From Aliidiomarina sp. (GTDB lineage: Bacteria > Pseudomonadota > Gammaproteobacteria > Enterobacterales > Alteromonadaceae), in NCBI RefSeq assembly GCF_022565475.1, contig NZ_JAIUMR010000002.1:1-64000 (forward strand): a stretch of 64,000 nucleotides of DNA, in the 5' to 3' direction. The notes under the pieces are model-generated. The model worked only from the letters and a program-made list of their open reading frames with translations. It ran no database searches and was not told the DNA's origin. Below are positions 17,891 to 27,079 of the stretch, in pieces (position 1 is the stretch's first letter; each line of letters opens with the position of its first letter). The position numbers and the translations under genes are program-made.

Positions 17891-20065
17891 ATGGATGTAT
17901 CTTATTTACTCGATGGCCTGAATGACCGCCAGCGCGACGCTGTGAGCGCAGGTGAGCAGGACATGCTGGTACTGGCAGGCGCTGGTAGTGGCAAAACGCG
18001 AGTACTGGTGCATCGTATCGCTTGGTTGATTCAGGTGATGAACTATTCGCCGCTGTCGATATTAGCGGTGACCTTTACCAATAAAGCGGCAGCGGAAATG
18101 CGCGGACGCGTGGAGAAACTCCTTGGCCGTGATGTCCGTCGCATGTGGATCGGCACGTTTCATGGCCTTGCTCATCGACTACTCCGAGCCCATTATCAAG
18201 ACGCCGGTCTACCGCAGAACTTCCAAATTCTCGACAGTGACGACCAGCAACGATTATTAAAACGAACCATCAAAGCCTTAAATCTTGACGATAAACAGTG
18301 GCCAGCCAAACAAGCGGCTTGGTATATCAATGCTAAGAAAGATGATGGTTTGCGTCCTCAGCACATCGAAACCTATGATCCAACGGAAAAAACCCAACTG
18401 CAGATTTATGCGGCTTATCAGGAAGCTTGTGATCGTGCCGGCTTGGTCGACTTTGCTGAACTCCTACTGCGAGCACACGAGTTGTTGCGCGACAATCGCC
18501 ATGTTCGCGAGCATTATCAACGCCGCTTCCAACACATTTTGGTCGACGAATTTCAAGATACCAACCAAATACAATATGCGTGGGTGCGTTTATTAGCCGG
18601 GCAGCAAAACCATGTCACCATCGTCGGCGACGATGACCAGTCCATTTATGGCTGGCGCGGCGCACAAGTGGAGAACTTGCAGCATTTCTTGCGTGATTTC
18701 CCGCGGGCTGAAACGATTCGCTTGGAGCAAAACTATCGCTCAACAGCGACAATTCTCAAGGCCGCCAATCAGATAATTGCCAACAATAGTGACCGCTTAG
18801 GTAAAGACTTATGGACGGAAGGCAACGATGGTGAGCCGATCTCATTGTATGCAGCCTACAATGAACAAGACGAAGCGCGCTATATCGTCAGTCAAATTAT
18901 CCGCTGGCGCGATCAAGGTGGTGCGCTCAGTGATGTGGCCATTTTGTACCGCAATAACGCGCAATCGCGGGTGTTGGAGGAAGGCTTACTCTACGCCAGT
19001 TTGCCGTATCGGATTTACGGTGGTTTGCGCTTCTTCGATCGCCAAGAAGTGAAGGATGCAGTGGCGTATCTCCGACTGCTCAGCAACCGTCGTGACGATG
19101 CCGCGTTTGAACGGGTGGTGAACACGCCGACTCGTGGAATCGGTGAACGGTCACTGGGTTTAGTACGAGATTATGCCCGCAGTCAGCAGTTACCCATGTG
19201 GTTTGCCGCTAAAGCGATGGTGAACGACTCGATTCTAACCGGGCGGGCGAAAACGGCGGTTGCAAGTTTCCTTGATTTGATTAATCAGCTCGACCAAGAA
19301 TGCCTGGAACTACCGTTAGGCAAGCAAACCGACCGCGTACTGAAAGGCAGTGGCTTATTGGCAATGTACGAAGCTGAAAAAAGTGACAAAGCGGAAACCC
19401 GGGTGGAAAACTTAAAGGAGCTGGTCAGCGCTACGGAAACCTTTAGCCCAACGGGTGAAGATGATTTATCGCCGCTCGCTGAATTTCTTGCGCATGCGGC
19501 ACTGGAGTCGGGTGAAGAGCAGGCTGATGCACATCAAGACGCAGTGCAGCTAATGACACTGCATAGTGCCAAAGGCCTCGAGTTTCCGTTAGTGTTTATG
19601 ACCGGCATGGAAGAAGGAACTTTCCCTTCGCAAATGTCCGTCGGTGAGCCGGGTCGGCTCGAAGAAGAGCGTCGCCTGTGTTATGTAGGTATGACGCGGG
19701 CGATGGAAAAGCTCATCCTCACCTACGCAGAAAGCCGCCGTTTGTACGGGCAGGAAAACTTCCACCGGCCGAGTCGCTTTATTGCCGAGCTGCCGCCCGA
19801 GCATGTGCAGGAAGTGCGGGTACAAACGCGGGTACAACAACCGCAAGCGACCCGATCTCGCTTCCATACTGGCGCGTCGCATGAATCGTTTGTGCAAACC
19901 GGTTATCAACTAGGGCAACGGGTGCTGCATCAGACCTTCGGTGAAGGAACTGTGCTCAATTACGAAGGCACAGGGGCGCAGAGCCGTATCCAAATTAACT
20001 TCGATGATGTCGGCAGTAAATGGCTAATGGTGTCGTACGCAAAACTGACACCATTGAGCCATTAA
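17891..20065 (+). CDS. uvrD: DNA helicase II UvrD
   Basis: 3'-5' superfamily 1 DNA helicase for nucleotide excision and mismatch repair. It has 724 residues. Motifs: LNDRQRDAV (Q motif), AGAGSGKTRVL (Walker A), TFTNKAAAEMRGR, DEFQDTN (Walker B), DDDQSIYGWRGA, EQNYRS, LMTLHSAKGLEFP, and EERRLCYVGMTRA. The C-terminal tail has the Tudor-like QRVLHQTFGEGTVLNYEG. The start GAATGG is preceded by a GGAG site. It carries its own LexA-controlled promoter. It ends 4 bases into the convergent rarD stop region. Confidence 0.98.
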   Translation: MDVSYLLDGLNDRQRDAVSAGEQDMLVLAGAGSGKTRVLVHRIAWLIQVMNYSPLSILAVTFTNKAAAEMRGRVEKLLGRDVRRMWIGTFHGLAHRLLRAHYQDAGLPQNFQILDSDDQQRLLKRTIKALNLDDKQWPAKQAAWYINAKKDDGLRPQHIETYDPTEKTQLQIYAAYQEACDRAGLVDFAELLLRAHELLRDNRHVREHYQRRFQHILVDEFQDTNQIQYAWVRLLAGQQNHVTIVGDDDQSIYGWRGAQVENLQHFLRDFPRAETIRLEQNYRSTATILKAANQIIANNSDRLGKDLWTEGNDGEPISLYAAYNEQDEARYIVSQIIRWRDQGGALSDVAILYRNNAQSRVLEEGLLYASLPYRIYGGLRFFDRQEVKDAVAYLRLLSNRRDDAAFERVVNTPTRGIGERSLGLVRDYARSQQLPMWFAAKAMVNDSILTGRAKTAVASFLDLINQLDQECLELPLGKQTDRVLKGSGLLAMYEAEKSDKAETRVENLKELVSATETFSPTGEDDLSPLAEFLAHAALESGEEQADAHQDAVQLMTLHSAKGLEFPLVFMTGMEEGTFPSQMSVGEPGRLEEERRLCYVGMTRAMEKLILTYAESRRLYGQENFHRPSRFIAELPPEHVQEVRVQTRVQQPQATRSRFHTGASHESFVQTGYQLGQRVLHQTFGEGTVLNYEGTGAQSRIQINFDDVGSKWLMVSYAKLTPLSH

Positions 20066-20982
20066 GGTTTTTGTATAGCCCGCGCCGCTTGCTTGACTTG
20101 GCGGTGCGTGCGCATGGCGTCAAAACTGTACAGGGCTAACGCACCCCAGATCATGACGAAGGTGATGAGTTTGTCTGTGGACAGCGGTTCGTTGTACAAA
20201 AATACTGCCAAAATAAACATTAAACTCGGTGCGATATACTGGAATAAGCCAAGCGTGGAATAGCGAATACGTTTTGCTGCGCCGGTGAAAAATAGCAGCG
20301 GCACTGTCGTGATGATGCCTGCAAAAATCAGTAAGCTATTCAGCTTCCACGAGTTCTCCAGTAAATTGCTGGCACTACTGTCAGCAAAGCCGATAAAGTA
20401 AATCAGCATCAATGGCAGCAGCAAAATCACTTCTAAAAAAAGTCCGGTTAGGGAATCAAACGGTAGCTTTTTGCGGATGGCACCATACGTTGCAAACGAA
20501 CTCGCCAACACCAGCGCTATCCACGGAACGGAACCGAAGGTAATAATTTGCACCGCGACTCCAGCAACGGCCAATGCAATCGCCCATAATTGCAGGCGGC
20601 GCAGGCGCTCAGAAAAAAATAACATGCCAATCGCGACATTGAGCAACGGGTTGATGTAATACCCTAAACTGGCATCGAGAATGTGATCATTCGCAACGGC
20701 CCAAATAAAGAGCAGCCAATTGAGACCGATGAGCAGCGCAGCGAAAGCAAGCAGCAGTAACTGTTTAGGTGACTGGAACGCGAGTGCGATTTGGCGAATT
20801 TTACCGCTGGCGACTAACAAAGCTAGTAAGAAGAAAAACGCCCAAAGAATACGATGGGTGAGGATCTCCATCGCCGGTACGAATGCAATCGATTTAAAAT
20901 AGATTGGGGCAAAGCCCCAAATGCCGTAGGCGCCAAGGGCGAAAAGAACGCCTTGGCGAGCTTGTTGATCAGCAGTGGTCAC
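20062..20982 (-). CDS. rarD: RarD, EamA-family transporter
   Basis: Ten-helix drug/metabolite transporter superfamily membrane protein; RarD is linked to chloramphenicol sensitivity but its natural substrate is not known. It has 306 residues starting GVLFALGAYGIWGFAPIYFK and a second EamA half with FQYIAPSLMFILAVFLYNEPL. The start is a GTG at 20982 with GAGGT 6 bases upstream. It lies 21 bases after yigI, likely one transcript, and its stop overlaps the uvrD stop on the other strand. Confidence 0.92.
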   Translation of the reverse strand: MTTADQQARQGVLFALGAYGIWGFAPIYFKSIAFVPAMEILTHRILWAFFFLLALLVASGKIRQIALAFQSPKQLLLLAFAALLIGLNWLLFIWAVANDHILDASLGYYINPLLNVAIGMLFFSERLRRLQLWAIALAVAGVAVQIITFGSVPWIALVLASSFATYGAIRKKLPFDSLTGLFLEVILLLPLMLIYFIGFADSSASNLLENSWKLNSLLIFAGIITTVPLLFFTGAAKRIRYSTLGLFQYIAPSLMFILAVFLYNEPLSTDKLITFVMIWGALALYSFDAMRTHRQVKQAARAIQKP

Positions 20983-21003
20983 GCGTACCTCACCCGAGAA
21001 GAG

Positions 21004-21462
21004 TTAACCGACAATATAGGTGCCGGTGCCAAAGGCGATAAGCATACCGTCTTCGTTATGCATTTCCATCCGCGCAACAGCAACTTTGTTGCCGGAGCGG
21101 ATGATGGTTGCGGTGGCAATAAATTCTTGGCCGCGACCGGGACGAACGTAATCGACGCGCAAATCAATGGTCCCGCAGCGAGAAATGCGTTCGACCACTT
21201 TATCCAATGGCGTGTCGTCACTGAGCTTCTCAATCACACTGGCCATAATCACCACGCCGCCGGCAGTGTCTAATGCTGTTGCTGTGACACCACCGTGCAA
21301 TATTTGCATGGGTGAGTTACCGATCAGACTTTCTTTCCAGCGAAAACGGACTTCGGACTGCAGACTGTTAAACTGCGTGACTTCAATGCCCAAATCCTTT
21401 TGAAATGGGATGCGCTCATTCATAAAGGTTGAAATTTGCTCGATTATCGCTGATCTGGTCAT
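21004..21462 (-). CDS. yigI: YigI-like hotdog thioesterase
   Basis: PaaI/YigI-family acyl-CoA thioesterase of the hotdog fold. The core ILHGGVTATALDTAGG contains the conserved catalytic region, followed by GTIDLRVDYVRPGRG and GNKVAVARMEMHNED. I place the start at ATG 21462 (152 residues, MTRSAIIEQIS), which aligns with the length of E. coli YigI; a TTG at 21522 would add 20 residues. The ribosome site is unclear. The frame is followed by rarD, as a rarD-yigI pair is in E. coli. Confidence 0.85.
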   Translation of the reverse strand: MTRSAIIEQISTFMNERIPFQKDLGIEVTQFNSLQSEVRFRWKESLIGNSPMQILHGGVTATALDTAGGVVIMASVIEKLSDDTPLDKVVERISRCGTIDLRVDYVRPGRGQEFIATATIIRSGNKVAVARMEMHNEDGMLIAFGTGTYIVG

Positions 21463-21539
21463 AACTGCATGGTTATCTGTGGCTGGGACACATACAATAG
21501 AGAGCATCGCTAAGACAGTCAACGCCGTAAAGGAAAATC

Positions 21540-23399
21540 GTGAGTCAAACCACCAGCAATCAGTCCATCGCCGCCAGCCAAGATGTATTTCCTGTCGAAG
21601 GCGCGAGTCTCGACGATGCGCAGCGGCTTTTAGCCAGTGTGTTTGGTTATCGTGAGTTTCGTTTTGGCCAAGAACAGATTATTGGCAATGTTTTGCAGGG
21701 CCAAGACACCATGGCACTGCTGCCAACCGGAGCTGGGAAGTCGCTTTGTTACCAGTTACCGGCACTGCTGCTTGAAGGTGTCACCATTGTTATTTCGCCC
21801 TTGCTTTCGCTCATGGATGATCAAGTCGCTGCGTTGCGCGAAGTCGGCTTATCCGCTGCGGCCATCCACAGTGGACTAAGTTCACCCGAGTTTATCGACA
21901 CCATTGGTAAGTTGAACCGTGGCGAAATTAAACTCCTGTATTTATCGCCAGAGCGAATACTGCAGCAAGGGTTCGTCCAACGCCTGCAGTCGATGAAGGT
22001 TGCACTTGTCGCGATCGACGAAGCGCATTGTATTTCTCAATGGGGGCACGACTTTCGTCCCGAGTATGGTCAGCTCGGTCAAATTCGTGAATGGTTGCCG
22101 AATGTTCCTTTTCTTGCCCTCACAGCAACCGCCGACGCGGTCACCCGCTTTGACATTATCGAGCGCCTGCAACTGCGTGAACCGGCGCTCGTTCAAGGAT
22201 CGTTTGATCGACCGAATATTCGTTATCTCGTGCAGGAAAAATACAAGCCGCGGGTGCAAGTCTTACAGTATGTAAAACGCCAGCGCGGCGCATCGGGCAT
22301 TATCTACTGTGGCAGTCGCAAACGAACTGAGGAGCTTGCTGAAGCCCTCATGCGCGATGGCGTGCGTGCAGCCGCGTATCACGCCGGCCTACCTCATGAG
22401 ACGCGCGCACAGACCTTGCGTGGTTTTATTCGCGATGACATCGACGTGGTTGTTGCGACCGTGGCGTTTGGCATGGGGATTAATAAACCCAATGTTCGCT
22501 TCGTCATTCACTACGATGTGCCGCGCAGTGTCGAGGCTTACTATCAAGAAACCGGCCGAGCAGGTCGCGATGGCGCGCCTGCAGAAGCACTGATGTTGTT
22601 TGATCCAAGCGATGCCGCATGGATATGGAAACTGCTCGATGAACAAGACGACACACCGCAGTTGCGGGTGGAGAAGCAAAAGTTTTCGTCGATGACTGCC
22701 TTTGCCGAGGCACAAACGTGCCGACGTGTCGTGTTGCTGAATTATTTCAATGAATACCGTGAGAAAAACTGCGGAAACTGTGATGTGTGCATTCAACCGC
22801 CACGGCAATACGACGGCACTATCGACGCGCAAAAGGCGCTAAGTTGTGTCTATCGCACCGGCCAACAGTTTGGCGTTCATCATGTGGTTGAGGTGCTGCG
22901 TGGTGCACAAACACAGAAGGTAAAACAATTTGGCCACGACCAACTCTCGACCTACGGCATTGGTCAAGACCACTCTGCTGAATATTGGGTGTCCATTATC
23001 CGTCAGTTAATTCATCGGGGTTTGTTAATTCAGGACATTCGTCGCCATAGCGCACTCATGATCACCGAAGAAGCGCGACCGGTGCTGCGGGGTGAAATCG
23101 CCTTAACTTTAGCAGTACCGAGACTCGGCGCAACGGTGCAAATGGACAGTGTGATTGAACGCGGGCAGCATGATAAAGCATTGTTTCGCCGGTTAAAGCG
23201 CTTGCGCAAAAGTATTGCCGAACAAGAAGAAATTCCACCTTACGCTGTTTTTAGCGATAAAACCCTGCAGGAAATGGCGTTACTCCTCCCCACATCGCGC
23301 GATGAAATGCTGAGAATTTCTGGCGTTGGTCAGATTAAACTCGGCCGATTTGCCGATGCGTTTATTGTCGAAATTAAGGACTACCTTAGCGACGAATAG
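21540..23399 (+). CDS. recQ: ATP-dependent DNA helicase RecQ
   Basis: 3'-5' DNA helicase of the RecF recombination pathway. It has 619 residues: Q motif FGYREFRFGQEQI, Walker A LLPTGAGKSLCYQLPA, DEAHCISQWGHDFRPEY, the QETGRAGRDG motif VI, an RQC zinc site (CRRVVLLNYF and CGNCDVC) and a C-terminal HRDC domain (about 535-619). The start is GTG at 21540 with AAAGGA 6 bases upstream. The 5' end is divergent from yigI with a gap of 77 bases. Confidence 0.97.
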   Translation: MSQTTSNQSIAASQDVFPVEGASLDDAQRLLASVFGYREFRFGQEQIIGNVLQGQDTMALLPTGAGKSLCYQLPALLLEGVTIVISPLLSLMDDQVAALREVGLSAAAIHSGLSSPEFIDTIGKLNRGEIKLLYLSPERILQQGFVQRLQSMKVALVAIDEAHCISQWGHDFRPEYGQLGQIREWLPNVPFLALTATADAVTRFDIIERLQLREPALVQGSFDRPNIRYLVQEKYKPRVQVLQYVKRQRGASGIIYCGSRKRTEELAEALMRDGVRAAAYHAGLPHETRAQTLRGFIRDDIDVVVATVAFGMGINKPNVRFVIHYDVPRSVEAYYQETGRAGRDGAPAEALMLFDPSDAAWIWKLLDEQDDTPQLRVEKQKFSSMTAFAEAQTCRRVVLLNYFNEYREKNCGNCDVCIQPPRQYDGTIDAQKALSCVYRTGQQFGVHHVVEVLRGAQTQKVKQFGHDQLSTYGIGQDHSAEYWVSIIRQLIHRGLLIQDIRRHSALMITEEARPVLRGEIALTLAVPRLGATVQMDSVIERGQHDKALFRRLKRLRKSIAEQEEIPPYAVFSDKTLQEMALLLPTSRDEMLRISGVGQIKLGRFADAFIVEIKDYLSDE

Positions 23400-23533
23400 T
23401 CGCAGGGAGACAGGGTCGACAATTATTCGCTGTAAAGAATTTGTCATCTCAGTTGTATAATCTATACTCAGCTAAGGAAAACGCTATATCACAAAAAGAT
23501 AACAAAAAAGGGGCAAATTTGTGCAAAAAAGCA

Positions 23534-23562
23534 ATGAAACTGTTGCTCATTTGCCTTAGAAT
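23534..23562 (+). promoter_or_regulatory. candidate promoter for the Oar-like TonB receptor
   Basis: ATGAAA (23534-23539) and TAGAAT (23557-23562) are spaced by 17 bases in the 273-base gap after recQ. A perfect TATAAT also occurs at 23456-23461 but with no -35. The gap holds only poorly supported open frames, and I see no other feature in it. Confidence 0.4.
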
Positions 23563-23672
23563 ACGCGCGTTCAGATTTAGCGTTGTCATCGAACTGTCAT
23601 GGTTCGCTGATAACGTAACGCGTCCAAAGCTTTTTAGAAACTCTCACACACTAACTATGCAGGAAAATTGGC

Positions 23673-26600
23673 ATGACTAAGACGACGAAGCTGACCCGTA
23701 TTGCTGCGGCAGTAGCGCTGACGTTGGGTATGTCTGGTGTAGCGATGGCGGAAACCTCTTCCTCTATGCGCGGCCAGATTGTTGGTCCACAAGGTGAAGT
23801 GGTCGCAAATACTCGCGTAATCATCCAGCACGTTCCATCTGGTACCGTAACGACAGTAAACACTAACAACCAAGGTATTTTTACCGCGTCTGGTTTGCGT
23901 GTCGGCGGTCCTTACTTGGTAATCATCGATTCTGAAGTATACGAAGGTAAAACCCTGGAAGACATCTTCCTGCAGTTGGGTGACCAGTACCGCTTGAGCG
24001 CTCAGTTAGACGAGCGTCGTGAGCAGTACGAGCGTATTACTGTAACTGGCCGTGCAATTAACACAACATCGTTACAAGCAGGTTCTTCAAGCACTTGGGG
24101 CGCACAAGAAATTCAAAACATGCCAGCGTTTGACCGCGACCTGAAAGACGTCGTTCGTCAAAACCCATTGGCAACTGACTTAGGTGATAACAACCGTTCA
24201 TTGACCGTTGGCGGTAACAACCCACGTTATAACAGCATCACGGTTGACGGCATCGGCCAAAACGATGACTTTGGTTTGAACTCCGGTGGTTACCCAACCA
24301 ATCGTTCACCAATTTCTATCGACGCAATTGAGCAGGTCTCAATTCAGTCAGTACCGTTTAACGCTCGTTACAGTGGCTTCGCTGGCGCGCGTATCAACGC
24401 TGTAACGCGTTCAGGTACGAACGACTTCCGCGGTTCGGTCTTCTATGAGTTCGCTAATGATTCAATGGCTGGTCGTCCAAAAGCAAGCCGTTATCAGAAA
24501 GGCGCAAACCGTCCAGCGCTTGACTATAAAGAGGTAACCTACGGTTTCAGTCTTGGTGGCCCGATCCTTCAAGACCGTTTGTTCTTCTTCGTTAACTATG
24601 AAAACTACGAAGAGCCAACGTCAATTGGTCAAGGCCCTGCAGGCTCAAATGCTGTAGAAACCAAGAATATCGACCCAAGTGTTATCTCTCGCGTACAGCA
24701 AATCGCTCGTGACGTGTATGGTGTAGACGCTGGTGACTGGAACGTACAACCAGAACAGAAAGACGAGAAGATTCTTGTCAAATTGGACTGGAACATCAAC
24801 AATGACCACCGTGCTTCATTCACCTATCAGCGTGCTGAGGATGCGGCCGCAAACAACACCATGACGGGTGGCTTGACCAGCTTGAACTTGAACTCTCACT
24901 GGTACGCCCGTACGCAGAAAATGGACAACTTCGCGTTGCAAGTTTACTCGAACTGGACGAACAACTTCAGCACCGAGTTTAAAGCGTCAGTGAAAGATGT
25001 TGCGACGGGTCAAGACCCAATGCTCGGCCGTAACTTTGGTCAAGTGCAAGTTCGTTTCACAGCAGACGAGAACCCTGCGGGTAACGCTGGTCAAATCAAC
25101 ATCGGTCCAGATCGTTCACGTCATGCAAACAGCTTAGAAACCACCACAACTGAACTTCAGTTGCACGGTGAATACTTGTGGGGCGCGCACCAAACTCAAT
25201 TTGGTATCGAGCACCAGACCATCGACGTCTTCAACGAATTCGTTCAGGACGCTTTGGGTAGCTTCGTGTTCTTAAGTCTTGCAGACTTTGAAAACCGTTT
25301 TGCGAGTACTATCAATTATGAGAATGCTTTTACCAATAACGTAGCGGATGCCGCGGCTAATTTCGAGTACGGTAGCACGTCTCTTTACATCCAAGACACT
25401 TGGGATGTGAACTGGGACTTAACCTTAAGCTTCGGATTACGTTACGAGCGTTTCAGCTCAAGCGATCGCCCAGCATTTAACCAAAACTTCTTTGACCGTT
25501 ATGGCTTCAGCAATGAAAATAACATGGACGGTTTAGACCTGTGGTTGCCTCGCTTTAGCTTTAACTACGAGTTCAACGACAACATCACCATTCGTGGTGG
25601 TGCTGGCTTGTTCTCGGGTGGTCGTCCAAACGTGTGGATTTCGAACGCCTACTCAAACGATGGCGTGACAAAGGTCCAGGCACCACAGTTAGAAAACGTT
25701 GAAAATGCTGATATCAAAAACGTACCGCAGCAAATGCGTGACTCTTTGCAAGCAGGCGACGGTGACACCACACCAATCGATCCGAACTTCAAAATGCCGT
25801 ATGACACGCGCTACAGCTTGGCCGTTGACTACAGCGAGTTAGATTTAGGTCTGTTAGGTGGAGGCTGGTTTGCGTCTGCTGAAGTCATCTACACCGATAA
25901 GAACCGTGAAGTTGCATGGACTAACTTAGCGAAAGCTCCGTTGTTAGATGATAACGGTAACCAAGTTACTTCAGCGGGCGGTCGTCCACTGTATGTGAGC
26001 TGGGACCCATTAGCGGGCCCACGTCCTACAACTATCGGTGGCTTCAACACTAACCGTATGGATGTGTTGTTAACCAATGTATCTGGTGGCCGTTCAATCG
26101 TGTCAACCTTAAGCTTAGGTAACAGCTGGGACAACGGTGTGAGCTTCCGCGCTAGCTATACTAACCAAGACGTTAAAGATATTACGTCTGGTGGTTCGTC
26201 AACTGCGCACTCAAACTACAACTTCCAGACTGCTATCGACAAGAACAACCCAACAGTTGGTCGTGCGTCATATGAAATTGAACACCGTTTCATGGCGTCA
26301 TTGAACTACAACACTGAATTGTTCGCGGGTTATCGCACGAACATCGGCTTGTTCTGGGATCGTACGTCAGGTCGTCCTTACAGCTATGCGCTAGATGCGT
26401 TCCGCTTCCGTGGCTTTGGTGACGGTTCATCGCAAAACTTGTGGAGTTCAACCAACTACTTACCGTACATTCCTTCAGGTCCTAACGATCCAGCAGTTCG
26501 TTACACTGGCGGCTTAACGTACGAAGAGTTTGCGGGATGGTTAGACGCTGCAAATCTGACCCAGTTCGCTGGTGGCTATGCTGTTCGTAACGAAGGTAAC

Positions 26601-26915
26601 CGTGGTCCTTGGAACACTAACCTTGACTTACGTATCGAGCAAGAAATCCCAGGCTTCATGAAAGGTCACAAAGGTGCGATTTATCTAGATATCCGCAACT
26701 TCTTGGCTCTGATTGACAACACCAACCAACGCCACACGGTCAGCTTCTCTGACACGGGTGTTCGTTTAGCGTCAGTTGGTATTGACCCAGAAACCGGACA
26801 GTACATCTATGGCCTTCCTTTTGGTGGCTTCGATGGCACTGGTGCAACGGCAACGCGTTACAACGCACGTGCTTCAACTTGGTCAGCGAAAATCGGTATC
26901 CGTTACCGCTTCTAA
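23673..26915 (+). CDS. Oar-like TonB-dependent outer-membrane receptor
   Basis: 1080-residue outer-membrane receptor. A signal peptide is cut after AMA (residue 26), followed by a carboxypeptidase-regulatory-like beta-sandwich (about 27-110, GQIVGPQGEVVANTRVII), then a plug (LTVGGNNPRYNSITVDGIGQ) and a large barrel ending in IGIRYRF with the terminal Phe. Similar receptors are abundant in peptide-degrading marine Alteromonadales and are thought to import peptides or other large substrates; the substrate here is unknown. Codon choice is strongly biased to CGT, GGT and AAC, which suggests high expression. A terminator follows. Confidence 0.92.
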   Translation: MTKTTKLTRIAAAVALTLGMSGVAMAETSSSMRGQIVGPQGEVVANTRVIIQHVPSGTVTTVNTNNQGIFTASGLRVGGPYLVIIDSEVYEGKTLEDIFLQLGDQYRLSAQLDERREQYERITVTGRAINTTSLQAGSSSTWGAQEIQNMPAFDRDLKDVVRQNPLATDLGDNNRSLTVGGNNPRYNSITVDGIGQNDDFGLNSGGYPTNRSPISIDAIEQVSIQSVPFNARYSGFAGARINAVTRSGTNDFRGSVFYEFANDSMAGRPKASRYQKGANRPALDYKEVTYGFSLGGPILQDRLFFFVNYENYEEPTSIGQGPAGSNAVETKNIDPSVISRVQQIARDVYGVDAGDWNVQPEQKDEKILVKLDWNINNDHRASFTYQRAEDAAANNTMTGGLTSLNLNSHWYARTQKMDNFALQVYSNWTNNFSTEFKASVKDVATGQDPMLGRNFGQVQVRFTADENPAGNAGQINIGPDRSRHANSLETTTTELQLHGEYLWGAHQTQFGIEHQTIDVFNEFVQDALGSFVFLSLADFENRFASTINYENAFTNNVADAAANFEYGSTSLYIQDTWDVNWDLTLSFGLRYERFSSSDRPAFNQNFFDRYGFSNENNMDGLDLWLPRFSFNYEFNDNITIRGGAGLFSGGRPNVWISNAYSNDGVTKVQAPQLENVENADIKNVPQQMRDSLQAGDGDTTPIDPNFKMPYDTRYSLAVDYSELDLGLLGGGWFASAEVIYTDKNREVAWTNLAKAPLLDDNGNQVTSAGGRPLYVSWDPLAGPRPTTIGGFNTNRMDVLLTNVSGGRSIVSTLSLGNSWDNGVSFRASYTNQDVKDITSGGSSTAHSNYNFQTAIDKNNPTVGRASYEIEHRFMASLNYNTELFAGYRTNIGLFWDRTSGRPYSYALDAFRFRGFGDGSSQNLWSSTNYLPYIPSGPNDPAVRYTGGLTYEEFAGWLDAANLTQFAGGYAVRNEGNRGPWNTNLDLRIEQEIPGFMKGHKGAIYLDIRNFLALIDNTNQRHTVSFSDTGVRLASVGIDPETGQYIYGLPFGGFDGTGATATRYNARASTWSAKIGIRYRF

Positions 26916-26943
26916 TCGCTTAGCGAGTTAAGTAAGCAATAAT

Positions 26944-26978
26944 AATCGGCCACTACCTTGTTAGTGGCCGATTTTTTT
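26944..26978 (+). terminator. terminator of the TonB receptor gene
   Basis: Perfect 12-bp stem AATCGGCCACTA (26944-26955) and TAGTGGCCGATT (26962-26973) with a 6-base loop, followed by a T run to 26978. Confidence 0.93.
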
Positions 26979-27008
26979 GGCCGCCGCAACACATGTCATA
27001 GCAATAAA

Positions 27009-27044
27009 AAAAGCTCGCTGAGTCATGAGACGCAGCGAGCTTTT
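27009..27044 (-). terminator. terminator of the tricorn-like peptidase gene
   Basis: 12-bp stem AAAAGCTCGCTG (27009-27020) and CAGCGAGCTTTT (27033-27044). On the minus strand it is followed by a T run (complement of 27006-27012). It lies 36 bases after the stop of the minus-strand gene. Confidence 0.9.
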
Positions 27045-27079
27045 CCTGCTTGTGCTATGGGTTACGCAAGTGACTTCAA

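Noticed and set aside
23441-23680. Open frame of 79 codons upstream of the Oar-like receptor
   Set aside because: No recognisable protein, it overlaps the promoter region and the receptor start, and its codon use is unlike its neighbours.
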